A stretch of DNA of 27,710 bases from the NCBI GenBank assembly GCA_900128395.1, contig LT649412.1, positions 1-27,710 of the forward strand. The letters run 5' to 3'. Under the pieces are notes generated by a model that made no database searches, had not been told where the DNA came from, and saw nothing but the letters and a program-made list of their open reading frames with translations. Shown piece after piece: positions 1 to 10,700 of this stretch (its first letter is position 1; the number at the start of each line of letters is the position of its first letter). The translations under genes were made by a program, and so were the position numbers. Origin of the DNA: Stramenopiles sp. TOSAG23-2. Lineage: Eukaryota; Sar.

Positions 1-254
1 ATACTAGTGGAGCCTAAGTTTAAAAAGGTATTTTCAATGTTTTTCCTTTGTTTTCTTGTAATGAAATGAAAAATCCATCATCATAACGATGAAATAGAAG
101 AATTTTGGTTGAAAATGTTGAAAATGATGAAATTTGATGAAAAATATGCGAGTTGTAATGCTATGTAGTGCTAAATAATATTATTTTTTTTCTAATTCTA
201 TATAAGAGTCACTAATCGATTTTTAACAAATTTAAATTTAAATCATATGAATTG

Positions 255-3200
255 TCAATACTCTTCTTCATCCAATTCAATCTGTGGTGGATCAGGTATT
301 GTTATTTCAGTGCCAAAAACTTTATCTTTCTCCCATCGATACACAATTTCCCTTGGTTTAAGATCAACGACACCATGATGCGATCGCAAGAGAGATGATA
401 AATAATTTGAAAATGCTCGGCAAAAATCTTTACAAATAGACCAAACGGCAGAGACTCGTATTGATGAATTGTTTGTCATAAACTGGAAAAACCTATCTTT
501 CTGACTTAATGCAACTGCTGTCATTTGCTTATAAGTTACAAACGTAACCATCCTGCCAGTTTTACGCTTTAATATAAATACACCATTTGCATTGACAATT
601 ATGAATGAGCGAAATTTCTTAATGCGTCTATGTGATTCGATTGCCACTGTCAAATTATCAAACCTTGTGCCTCCATAAAACGGAAAACTTTTAACATATT
701 GTATAAATGCAGTTTGAAAATATTCAGAATTATATGTTTCTGACTTGCTGAAAGTCTTGACAAAGTCTTGCATACGAACACTCATCATACTTTTCGCTCC
801 TTCAATCCTCAACGTTTTCAACGGAACACACATTTTTAACGTTCGATACATTTCTGCTTTATCCATCAACTTTGAATTATTTTCATTAAATAGGCAATGC
901 AATATGGATGCTATGAACGCATATGATTCCATTGAAATCGTATGTTTCCCTTCTTTTAAAGTATTTAATATATGAAAATATATAAGTCGATCCGTGCCAA
1001 GGCGTGCAAAACTCGTTTGGTTGAGTTTTTCTACAGCGCTGAATATCGGCTCATTCCGCAATATACTATATGGTACTAGAGCTAAACGTTGTACATAACC
1101 TGTTGATCTAACTGGTAATAGAACTTTTCTCGCCACCATGTATTGTCCACATGCCCATAAAACGTCTTCTTCCGGTTTTAACATACTAGCATACGGGCCT
1201 CTTACCGCATCTTTTGTTATGCGAGAGCTGTTTCTCCCAGTTTTATTGTATTCATCATTTAGAAAATGCAAGCTTAAATTTCTCCACCTTAAAACATCTT
1301 GTTCTTCGTTTGCACATATATCCTCCAATAATTGAGCGGCAGATGTGAAGGACAATACTTTATATTCATGCCAAGAATTATCTGGAAACAAAACTTGTAC
1401 CACTTTTGGAGATTGTAAACTAAACTCAAAAAATCTCTCAGACGCTTCACATGGTTCAAAAAAATAGTCATAATTACTTAAAATTGTTGCACAAAAACGT
1501 GCAATGCGATAGACTATTTGTAAGTCTCGCCCCGGTTGTTGAAAAAGGTATGTCGCCTGAGTAAACACAAAATGCTTTAATGTAGGAAGAAAGTTTTTGT
1601 CTATGTGTCTTGTTCTCAACCATACTGACATCATTTCCCATCCTGTTTCCAATTCTTTTGATGATGGATTTTTTCTTAATAATTTTGCTAGCTGAATGAA
1701 CATTTCTTCCGAGAATTTTTTAGACGCCAACGATATTCTAGATGCTAACAAGCGCATTGTCGAAAAATATGATGGCGACCGCTTTGTACGCTGAATGCCA
1801 GTTCGAATCTTATTGAAAATTAAAACTGCTTCGTTTGATTCCCATTCACTTAACATGGTTAAAGATGTCGGTATCCCTGCTCTTGTAAACGACAACATTT
1901 GTTGTGAGTAATCAACCATATGTAACCCAATTTGCTTATTAGAACCGCTTCTAAATTCCATTGTTGCCCTTAAATTTTCCCAACATTCAAGTCGCAATGG
2001 GCTATCTGCTCCTAAACCCATTAAATATTTTTCTTCCATGCGAGATGCTGGACCATCAAGAGTAAAATTGCAATAAACAAAATATCCATCAGCTCTTCCA
2101 GTTCGAACCTCTTCCACAGCGGATAGAATTTTAGCAATATGTACAAAGTCATTGTCGATATTCCACGCTTTTGCATTTAACAATGATTCATCAAAAAGGC
2201 TGGACAATGCACCATCGCTACATGCAGCCATTTTCAATTGCAATTTGACATACCTTTTGCGCTTCTTTGCAGACGACAAAGATTGCTCTTCCGATTGAAT
2301 AATTGCCGAAGTTATTTCCCAATGCTTCTTTAAATCTAATAGATTGACTGCATCTTCTAGTTCGTTAAGCAAATGTTCTTCATCCTTGACGTCATCATCA
2401 TCATTATTATCTTCAGAAGGTTGTCCTGCCAACAAACTAGATTGATCTTCTAACATCCTACCTTTTTCATCATAAATATTACCATCTTCATCAAGGAAAT
2501 TTTGTTCATTCTTCTCGACTGTCTTCATATCTTCCGATGTCCCTTTATCTTTTGTTTTTGCATCGTCGATCTCTTCTCCATTGTACCATGAAACGACATG
2601 TTCGAAAGGTAAAAAAGAACCATTAGTTAATACTGGAATTCTATTGGCAAACTCTAACAATTCCCTGATACGAGCCAAAACTTCCTGGCTCCGTTCTAAT
2701 GAATTTATATCGTGCTTTATAACATCATCAAAACCCTTTAAATTCTCGATCGTTTCAATGATTTTAACTAAATAACTGGTGTGCTGAACAATTTTAACTC
2801 CATGCTTATACATAGGTAAACTTAACATCCTCTCATCTCCATTTTCCAAAAAATTTATCAATTTTGTTAAATTACAAGTTGTAACACATGCTTTTAAACA
2901 ATACTCAACCGCATGATCTTTTGCAAATTTAGAATGGGCTTCAATTGCCTTATCCCACAACATATTATGGTTTGAAATTTTAACTTGCGCAGCATAAAAT
3001 AACGATGATTCAAGATTAACAAGAACGCCACGATTTAAATCAGCTATGGCAATAGAATCACGCAACAAATCCTGTGCTGTTCGCAATTTTTTCATTAATT
3101 CTTCGCATGCTAGTAACAATGGCATAAACTGCTCTTGATCGCTGTCCTCATCAATATTACTTATAGCGCTATTAATCGCGTCAATCTTTCGTTGTTGCAT

Positions 3201-6032
3201 TGCTTGCACGATAAACCTGATATTCATGAAATCTCGATTCACAGGCGTTAAGTTCAACCTTTTTCCATATTCCATCACAGCTGCATGTACAAAAGAATTC
3301 TGACATCCGAATTTAGCTGCCCGTGCAATCTCATTTATAAACACCTGCGGTGACGTGTTATCGTCACCATCCATTATTGCTGTTATTCTAGCTCTTATGG
3401 CTTGATCTTGGCGTAGAAATCTTCTCGCTGACATGATGTCATTTTCTTGTAAAACGGGTGTTCCAAAGCGTTCATCTTCATCCAATATAGATAGACATTT
3501 TTCAGCATCTCGCTTTTGTATCGATTCCAAAATTTTAATTCGCATTTTCGTAGCTGGTAACATGTCTGGAGGAGACTCCGTATTGGATATGAGACGTATT
3601 TCTTGAGTAGTACCATGTTTTATCCCCCCTTTTGCAAATCTTATCTCGTCTAATCTTTTTACATGATTTCCCATAACTTCATCTTGACGATATTGTGTCA
3701 GCTTTCCTTCATCAATTTCAAAATTTTCATCACAAAGCTCGTGAACGACAAAGCTCATAATAGTTGTAATTTCTTCAGCGCCAAGCTTAGTCCCTATACG
3801 TTCATCCTTTTCTTTTTGTTTCTCATCATCTTCCACTTTTTCTTCTTCTTCTTCTATACCATGTTGCATTAATGATGCATTGGATTGTGGCGAAGAAGAA
3901 GAATCTTTTGTAAATTTTGATTTTGAATCAATAGTTGATAATACTTCATTTTCAGTTATTACATCTTCATCTTTGAAATTTTCGTTTCTTTCTTCTTTAT
4001 CACCTTCCATTAACATGGTTTGCATACTAATACCATTTTTATCATTATCTCTACTTTTGTTTTTATTTCTTTTTTCATTTCTAACTTTTACGGCTTCTTC
4101 ATAATCAAAGTCAGTCCAATCGATATCGTTCATGTTATCACTACTTTTCATCTCTGCAGCAAAATCAAACATTTTATCCAGCATCTCTATTTTTTCTTTA
4201 ATACTTTTTTCACTAGTTGCAAGTTTCCGTGGTGGAGAATAAAGCATATCGCCTAATGGAGCTGAATAATCATCATTTCCCTCGTCTTCTTTTTTAATTG
4301 CTTCTATATCTTCAGCGTCTGTAGTAGATACTGAATCAATATTGACAATTCCAAGTTCTTCTAATTCATGAAGAACAGTTTCCTCAAAAGAAGGATCCTC
4401 ATCATACAAAGGACCATCTATTGGCGCATATTTGTTGCCATACAAATGAAGAAGCTTTGCCTTTAATTCATAATTCCTAGGCAAAACTCTACTTGTTCTA
4501 CCAATTACGTCTAACATGTCTTGAATTTTTAGATGTAAAACAACTAACTCCCTACCATGTTTTTCCATAGCATCGAAAATACAATGTGCTGCTGGCAAAT
4601 TTAATGCTGTACAAAGCATGCATATAAAATATTCCACATCAAAAACGGAGGTAGCCGTCCTAATAAAAATTCTAATTTTAGGATGAATCTTTCGTATAAC
4701 ATCTCGCGTACCATAGTTTGCAAGCGTGAACGTCCCGAATCCCACAGATCTTTCTTGAAATTCCGCTGGTTCTAATTTTCTCAAAAGTTCTGGAAAGTCA
4801 AAATGTCCTCCTATGCGAATCGTCTTTACAGAATTTTCACTTTTTGACAATGTCATCCCGACTACGGGTATGATGCTTTCATCTAAATGATTATGCTCTA
4901 TGAATAAAGATTCAACAGCACAAAGATCACGCGTGCTATCACATAATGATAATAGTAACGCCCGCATCCCATCTAAGCCAATATTACAATAATTCAACTT
5001 TAACGTACGTAAATTTTTACATCGTGGCAATATCTTTGATAAAAAAACTGCACCACGATCTCCAAGCATATTTTTAGATAAATCTAAATATTCAATATCA
5101 CTTTGCAATAATAGGTTTAAGAGACACGACATATTACCAGGAGATATTTTATTACTGGACAAATCTAATTTTTTAATCATTGGATTCATAATGATATATC
5201 TTGTAATTAAATTTAAACTAGTAATTATTAAATTGCCAGACAAGTTCATCTCCTTTAAATGTACGCGTGTTGACAACAACCCACCAAACAAGGCTTTGAA
5301 ACACACGTCATCTAATTGGCATTCTTGCAATGTCAATGCGACTAAATATTTCTCATTATTTCTAATCCATTCAATTAATAAGCTCATATGATCCAATGCC
5401 ATTGGTACAAATGCAAAATGAAACTTTTGTATAATCTGATGTCTTGGAGACACACCGCCCTTTGCAGTTTTGGAAAGAACTTGCAAGTTATTTACCGTAA
5501 GCTTTTGGTTTGTTATGTAGATAGTTGATATATCTTTATTACAAAGTGCATTTAACCATCTAATACTCGGACTACTATAAGGTATGGCTTTACTCAGCGT
5601 TACATGTCTTTGTATTGCTTCCAAAATATCTAATGCGTAAACAAATAGTTCAACGTGCCGTTGTTTTGCAAAGGAAAAACGTAATGTTATATACTTGTAT
5701 TGTTCACCGCTTTTTATAATAACTTGCCACGGCCAATTAGACTCTTTTTGCGGATTTAGAATACTTATATCGTAAATTTGTTCCTCATGGTTATGTAGTA
5801 GTAAATATTCTGGCCTTTCATGAGCTTCTTTGCTGTTTCCATATGACTCAAATTTAATAACATCATCCTTACTTTTGAAGCCATAGACTCCATGAGAACT
5901 CATGACACTTACAAATATTCTAACATCATTACTTGGTTTATGGTCGTCTTCCGAATGCTCACTGACAATTGCTTCTTGGTAAAACAATAGCGAGTTACTC
6001 CAAGAACTAGTTTTTGGTATAATTCCAGACAT
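255..6032 (-). CDS. PH-like / leucine-rich repeat / MyTH4-FERM protein without a motor domain
   Basis: Intronless 1925-residue protein. Residues about 12-150 look PH-like, ending in a helix around FAKQRHVELFVYALDILEAI. Residues about 228-410 are ribonuclease-inhibitor-type LRRs, with lines such as IKKLDLSSNKIS and IEYLDLSKNML. About 430-550 is an unassigned folded region, 560-790 is acidic and disordered (EEEEEKVEDDEK), and 800-1350 is largely helical. A MyTH4 domain follows at about 1380-1540 (EAVLIFNKI, EEMFIQLAKLLRKNP, GWEMMSVWL). A FERM domain spans about 1545-1860: F1 begins KVVQVLFPDNSWHEYKV, F2 includes RLIYFHILNTLKEG and ends YVKSFPFYGG, and F3 covers NLTVAIESHR to FFQFM. In myosins and PLEKHH proteins MyTH4-FERM binds microtubules, membranes or cargo; here no myosin or kinesin motor precedes it. 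A membrane-cytoskeleton scaffold role is inferred. PH plus LRR recalls CARMIL, but the tail differs. Domain calls come from pattern recognition; the PH call is the weakest. Confidence 0.85.
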   Translation of the reverse strand: MSGIIPKTSSWSNSLLFYQEAIVSEHSEDDHKPSNDVRIFVSVMSSHGVYGFKSKDDVIKFESYGNSKEAHERPEYLLLHNHEEQIYDISILNPQKESNWPWQVIIKSGEQYKYITLRFSFAKQRHVELFVYALDILEAIQRHVTLSKAIPYSSPSIRWLNALCNKDISTIYITNQKLTVNNLQVLSKTAKGGVSPRHQIIQKFHFAFVPMALDHMSLLIEWIRNNEKYLVALTLQECQLDDVCFKALFGGLLSTRVHLKEMNLSGNLIITSLNLITRYIIMNPMIKKLDLSSNKISPGNMSCLLNLLLQSDIEYLDLSKNMLGDRGAVFLSKILPRCKNLRTLKLNYCNIGLDGMRALLLSLCDSTRDLCAVESLFIEHNHLDESIIPVVGMTLSKSENSVKTIRIGGHFDFPELLRKLEPAEFQERSVGFGTFTLANYGTRDVIRKIHPKIRIFIRTATSVFDVEYFICMLCTALNLPAAHCIFDAMEKHGRELVVLHLKIQDMLDVIGRTSRVLPRNYELKAKLLHLYGNKYAPIDGPLYDEDPSFEETVLHELEELGIVNIDSVSTTDAEDIEAIKKEDEGNDDYSAPLGDMLYSPPRKLATSEKSIKEKIEMLDKMFDFAAEMKSSDNMNDIDWTDFDYEEAVKVRNEKRNKNKSRDNDKNGISMQTMLMEGDKEERNENFKDEDVITENEVLSTIDSKSKFTKDSSSSPQSNASLMQHGIEEEEEKVEDDEKQKEKDERIGTKLGAEEITTIMSFVVHELCDENFEIDEGKLTQYRQDEVMGNHVKRLDEIRFAKGGIKHGTTQEIRLISNTESPPDMLPATKMRIKILESIQKRDAEKCLSILDEDERFGTPVLQENDIMSARRFLRQDQAIRARITAIMDGDDNTSPQVFINEIARAAKFGCQNSFVHAAVMEYGKRLNLTPVNRDFMNIRFIVQAMQQRKIDAINSAISNIDEDSDQEQFMPLLLACEELMKKLRTAQDLLRDSIAIADLNRGVLVNLESSLFYAAQVKISNHNMLWDKAIEAHSKFAKDHAVEYCLKACVTTCNLTKLINFLENGDERMLSLPMYKHGVKIVQHTSYLVKIIETIENLKGFDDVIKHDINSLERSQEVLARIRELLEFANRIPVLTNGSFLPFEHVVSWYNGEEIDDAKTKDKGTSEDMKTVEKNEQNFLDEDGNIYDEKGRMLEDQSSLLAGQPSEDNNDDDDVKDEEHLLNELEDAVNLLDLKKHWEITSAIIQSEEQSLSSAKKRKRYVKLQLKMAACSDGALSSLFDESLLNAKAWNIDNDFVHIAKILSAVEEVRTGRADGYFVYCNFTLDGPASRMEEKYLMGLGADSPLRLECWENLRATMEFRSGSNKQIGLHMVDYSQQMLSFTRAGIPTSLTMLSEWESNEAVLIFNKIRTGIQRTKRSPSYFSTMRLLASRISLASKKFSEEMFIQLAKLLRKNPSSKELETGWEMMSVWLRTRHIDKNFLPTLKHFVFTQATYLFQQPGRDLQIVYRIARFCATILSNYDYFFEPCEASERFFEFSLQSPKVVQVLFPDNSWHEYKVLSFTSAAQLLEDICANEEQDVLRWRNLSLHFLNDEYNKTGRNSSRITKDAVRGPYASMLKPEEDVLWACGQYMVARKVLLPVRSTGYVQRLALVPYSILRNEPIFSAVEKLNQTSFARLGTDRLIYFHILNTLKEGKHTISMESYAFIASILHCLFNENNSKLMDKAEMYRTLKMCVPLKTLRIEGAKSMMSVRMQDFVKTFSKSETYNSEYFQTAFIQYVKSFPFYGGTRFDNLTVAIESHRRIKKFRSFIIVNANGVFILKRKTGRMVTFVTYKQMTAVALSQKDRFFQFMTNNSSIRVSAVWSICKDFCRAFSNYLSSLLRSHHGVVDLKPREIVYRWEKDKVFGTEITIPDPPQIELDEEEY

Positions 6033-6612
6033 CTTTCTAGTACGTTTTCTATAAAACAGAATTAATTCTAGTCACAGTTGTTTTAGATATTTATTTTATT
6101 ACCGGTTCCTTTCAAGATGGTTCGTTGCGTTTGCCAGGATCTAATTATCTACATCTATCTATGTTAAGCACTTTAATTAAGCATTATAATTTAAATTTGC
6201 TGGAGGATGATGAGTTAGTAGTTAGTAGTAGCAGTGTAATAATAGTGCAATATAAAGAAAAGGTTCAAAAAAGTACTATAAATATAATACTGTACTGTAT
6301 ATGTATAGGATATTAATAGATGCATATTACGTATTACGTATACACTAGCAAATAGCAAATAGCAATTTGCAATTTACAAAATAGCACAGTCTTTTGTCTT
6401 TTGTTGTCCAGTCTTCCCAGCTTAGATTTCCAGCTGTAAGTGGACATACTACTACTATTATTATATGCCAGTATGGAACATAAACACACCATCACATAAA
6501 CCCGTTAATATTATTTATTATCAATATATATATATATATATACATATGTGGAAACAATAGATATGCCCCCTCAGCTTCATTTATTATACTCCTTGAATAA
6601 TAATAAACCATA
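6033..6612. other. Divergent intergenic region (5' flanks of two genes)
   Basis: This spacer lies between the starts of the LRR-MyTH4-FERM gene (-) and the coiled-coil gene (+), so it should hold both promoters. It contains AT dinucleotide runs near 6525-6545, TAG/TAGTAG trinucleotide runs near 6210-6235 and short GCAAAT/ATTTGC repeats near 6348-6375. I see no RNA gene or convincing ORF. Confidence 0.6.
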
Positions 6613-7527
6613 ATGTCTTCTATGGATCGACAGCAGCTCGAAGAAACGATGAGCCTACTACGAAGGTTACAATATCGTGACCAAGAGTTGGATATGTTGG
6701 CAACGAAATTGCGAAACGATAAAAAACTTGTACAAAGACACTTGGATTCACCATTAATAGGTGTATTAGATGGTGGGAGAACATTGAGAAAAAAACTTGG
6801 TAAAATAAAGAGTCATATCAATGCACGACACGAAGAGAAAAAGTTGAATCTGGAATGCGTAAGAATCTTACGATATTTAATTGAGGAACAACAAGCTCAA
6901 AGATTAATTGTAAAGCGTTTAAAAGGAGAAATCACTAGATTGAAGCAGGAAAGATTAATGAAAGACAGTATTGCAAGGCATCAAGAGTCATTTTATACTA
7001 AAGAAGATTTACAGACAGGTAAATCGTCTGTTTATAGCAACATTCCTAATTATATTCAAGGACCGCAGTCCAGTAACAACGCCAAATTGGAAGCTACAAT
7101 AGAACAAATTCGGGAACATAATCGTGTCCTAGAATTAGAACAAGTAAATGGCATTAGAAAAAACGCATCATCCAATAAACTAATGAAAACTATAAAACCA
7201 AGACAAAATGAAGAAACAAGAGTAAGAGAGCAGTTTTTAAATGCGACTAACTCTCATATACCACCATTAGCAATAACTCAATCATCACATGAAAATCCAA
7301 TTCCAGAAAGAATATTACTACCCCCACCAGCTAGCCATAGCGGAATAGATTCGAGATTGTTTTCCATGGCACAAGCTGTATATGATCCATTAAGAAAGCA
7401 ATATTCATGGATCCCGATGGGAATTATAAACGAGTTTGATGCAATGAAACTTTTATTACAAGGTGGACAAACGCCTAATAAAATTTTAGCTAAGAAAAAT
7501 TTGTCCAATCGATGGCAAACACATTAA
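6613..7527 (+). CDS. Coiled-coil protein of unknown function
   Basis: A 304-residue intronless ORF. Residues about 1-130 are strongly helical and charged, with heptad-like stretches such as MSLLRRLQYRDQELDMLATK and LKGEITRLKQERL, which suggests a coiled coil. A second helix lies near residues 155-180. The C-terminal 65 residues look different and more globular: a PPPASHSG stretch, then SRLFSMAQAVYDPLRKQYSWIP. I do not recognise the family. The start is the first ATG, and an alternative Met lies three codons in. It shares a divergent promoter region with the LRR-MyTH4-FERM gene and converges on EFTUD2 with a 258-base gap. Composition and codon use resemble the neighbours, so I take it as a real gene. 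Confidence 0.75.
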   Translation: MSSMDRQQLEETMSLLRRLQYRDQELDMLATKLRNDKKLVQRHLDSPLIGVLDGGRTLRKKLGKIKSHINARHEEKKLNLECVRILRYLIEEQQAQRLIVKRLKGEITRLKQERLMKDSIARHQESFYTKEDLQTGKSSVYSNIPNYIQGPQSSNNAKLEATIEQIREHNRVLELEQVNGIRKNASSNKLMKTIKPRQNEETRVREQFLNATNSHIPPLAITQSSHENPIPERILLPPPASHSGIDSRLFSMAQAVYDPLRKQYSWIPMGIINEFDAMKLLLQGGQTPNKILAKKNLSNRWQTH

Positions 7528-7661
7528 AAACAAAAAAGACACACGATATCGATGCATAAAAAAAAAAAAAAATATACATTTTTTTATAAAAAATAGACTA
7601 TACATATTACATAATATATATGCATATATATTGATCGGGAGTAAAAGAATTCTATATAACA

Positions 7662-7675
7662 TATGAGTAAGAGAA
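7662..7675 (-). repeat. Copy of the 3'-flank motif TTCTCTTACTCATA
   Basis: On the minus strand this reads TTCTCTTACTCATA, 111 bases after the EFTUD2 stop. The match to the copy at 12976 continues for about 25 more bases, through a TATATA block, a TTCTTTTACTCCCG block and then divergence. Function is unknown: a dispersed repeat or a 3'-end processing signal. Confidence 0.6.
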
Positions 7676-7785
7676 AAACACATAATATATATATATACTT
7701 GTATATCTCACAAAAATTTGCACTCCAACACATCACATGATATAGCCTTTAAAATATTAATCTATTTTCTGAGAGTGAATTCCTT

Positions 7786-10700
7786 TTAAAAATCGATATT
7801 TCTTTGTGCATACTCCATAATAGCTTCATCATCAAAATATTTTACAATGTTCAAATCATCTCCTAATCCTTTGCGACGTCTAGTTTTTATAACAAAGTCT
7901 CTAGCTAAAGCATCTTTAGGTGCCTTTTCTAATGGATGTACTATAAAATTATCATCCAGTGGATCCCCAGGCACAAGCGACCAGTGATGAAATGATTGTT
8001 GACAAAATGCTTGGCCTTGTGTACGTATACGCAAATCAGTCTCGAAACCATACGATTCAACGGCAGGTATATAACCATTTAATACATGAAAAGGAGTGCC
8101 AGGTTTTCCTTTCTCATTTATTACGTTTCCACGCCTATTTTTGAATATTTTATATATTGCACGTACAGTATCTTCAAGGGTGACAACTTCAACTTTTAGT
8201 ACAGGCTCTAATAATCGAGGAGACGCACTTAAAAAGGCGCTATTAACAGCTCTTCTTGCTGTTGGTATAATTTGACCACCACCACGACTAATAGGATCAT
8301 TAGATATGATTGCATCTATAACGCGTATTTTTACTTGTCTCATAGGCTCATCACACAACGGACCTTCCCTACAGCTCCATCTAAATCCTTGCACTACACT
8401 ATCGCGTACATTTGATAATAAAGCACTATCAACTTCATACGGTAAAGTATCGTTTAATAATATGTTTGTCCCCCTTTTTGCAGATGGACCAAATGCCCAG
8501 ATAGAACGACTTGCCAATGCATCCCAATTGTAATTTTGTCGTAAAATTGTGCTTGCTTTTTTTTCGGTATTTCCTTTGAAGTGGAAATCATCAAAGGTAC
8601 CCATTTTTTCATTATCGTTAGCTAAATTTTTATCTACTGGACCAGCAATCATGGAAATCCTATTTTTTTTATTCGGTGAATATGCATTACATTTTAAAAA
8701 AGAATTTTTCACAACAGTTTCTCGAAAGCAAACAGATGGATCTGAAACTTTTATTTCAATATCTGAAAATAATAATCGCAAATCATGCAAAACAACATCT
8801 AAATGGATTTCCCCAGTACCTGTGATAACATGTTCACCACTATCTTCAACCTTGGTAGATAATAATGGATAACTTTTACTGGCACGACGTAATGCTTCAA
8901 CCATTTTTGGCAATTCGGATGGTTTCAATGGTTCTACAGCAACTTTCATATTAGCCTCAGTATCAAATTTTAATGGTGCAAAAATCTCTACATCACTACA
9001 CTCCTCGTTTGCAGATGTCAAATGTGTCACCGTAGCTGTTTTCACTACATGTTGATCAATTCCTTCAAGCAATACAATCGAACCGACAGTTGCCATATCA
9101 ATATCAATAGTATAACGAGCTTGCCCAATCAATATATTAGTAATAGTCGCTATTCCCATATCTTCATCATCATCAGTTGAGGAATATTGTTCACCAAGTA
9201 CACGAACACGATCGCCAGCACGGACGGTACCACTATATATACGCCCCAAGCATAGAAATTTTGTCCCATCACCATTTGCATATTGTTTTACCACGTTAAT
9301 AACTAAGGGCCCTTCCGGATTGCAACTTAACATACTCCGTGCAGGTATACTAGTCATATCACCTTGATAATGGTTCAATACTTTTTTATGGGCATTAATC
9401 AATGGATTTGGAAATGTTTCAATCATCATATCCGCAATACTTTGTACACTATTTTTCATAAACCTGCTCATAACTAAACGTAACATTGGATGCGGATCGA
9501 GCTTTAATTCCTTTTTACTCATATTTACACCATTTAAACTCTTCAAAAAAGATTTCAATTCTTTATCTTCACGTCCAATCACATGAGAATAAATTTTATA
9601 TATAGGTTCTAAAATGAATGAGACAAACGTCCTTTTAGAATTTACATCGATTTTTTTATTCTTTGAACCAACAAAAAATTTATTTGTTTCATTATCGATG
9701 TATACATCACCCCATAAACGTTGAGCAAATGCTTTATGATTGATATTTCCACTATGATTTTCTGAATATTTCTTCGCAAAACTATTCAATGTAAATGCCC
9801 AACGATGTTTTGCTGATGAAAAACAAACATTGCCTTTGGTTGGATTCAAGTATGGTTCATTATTATTATTATTATGATTATTATTGTTATTTCTGTTGCC
9901 ACTAGCCCCATTTCTATTTTTATTGCTATATTTACTACGATATTCTATATTAACTTCATCAATGATCGATTGTAATTTAGAATAACAATCATTTGGTGGT
10001 AAACGCAATTCTGCTATAAGACGATCGCACTTTGATATAATTAATGATATTGGCAAATTTTTCCTTGATGCTTCATGTATTGCATTTTTTGTTTCCATCA
10101 ATACGCCTTCAATAGCATCTACGACCAAAATTACGCCATCTGCAAGGCGTAAAGAAGCTGTTCGCTCAGCAGTAAACGCGGTATGCCCAGGACAATCCAT
10201 TAAATTGAATAAATGGCTTTTTTTTCTTAAATCTGGTAATAGTAAAGATACTGGACAAGATTTAATACTCATACCACGTGATTGTTCATCTTTACGTGAA
10301 TCAGTATAACGTTTCTCGCAACTACTTGTAACTTTATTTTTATATGTACTTTCAATGAGCATATCAAACAAAAATGTTTTACCAGAATGCAAATGGCCAA
10401 CAAAAGCAACGTTTCTAACTAGTGCCCTTGCAGTCATAAATCCGGTCAAATATTCACTTTCATATATAGTTTCTGGTATATCTTTATCTAATACCGATAT
10501 AGAACGTGATTTAATTGGTTTTACCAAAGGTTCTGTAATATTTTGTGAATCTTCTTCCATCGTTATCGTCTCAACATCATCGCCGTATATGTCACTAGCA
10601 GACGCATAATAGGATTTATCCTCATGCAACACAATTTCTGTTGAAGTAGCTGAGTTTGTAACATCTTGTTCAAAATTATTATTTGTTGCTATTTGATTCG

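Noticed and set aside
1-254. Possible gene end or RNA in the first 254 bases
   Set aside because: AT-rich 3' flank of the LRR-MyTH4-FERM gene; no frame, motif copy or structure could be supported.
1801-1812. GTTCGAATCT resembling a tRNA B-box
   Set aside because: It lies within conserved coding sequence of the MyTH4 region, and no cloverleaf can be drawn around it. No tRNA was seen anywhere in the window.
8549-8872. A 107-codon plus-strand frame inside EFTUD2
   Set aside because: It is antisense to highly conserved Snu114 sequence and has no recognisable features.
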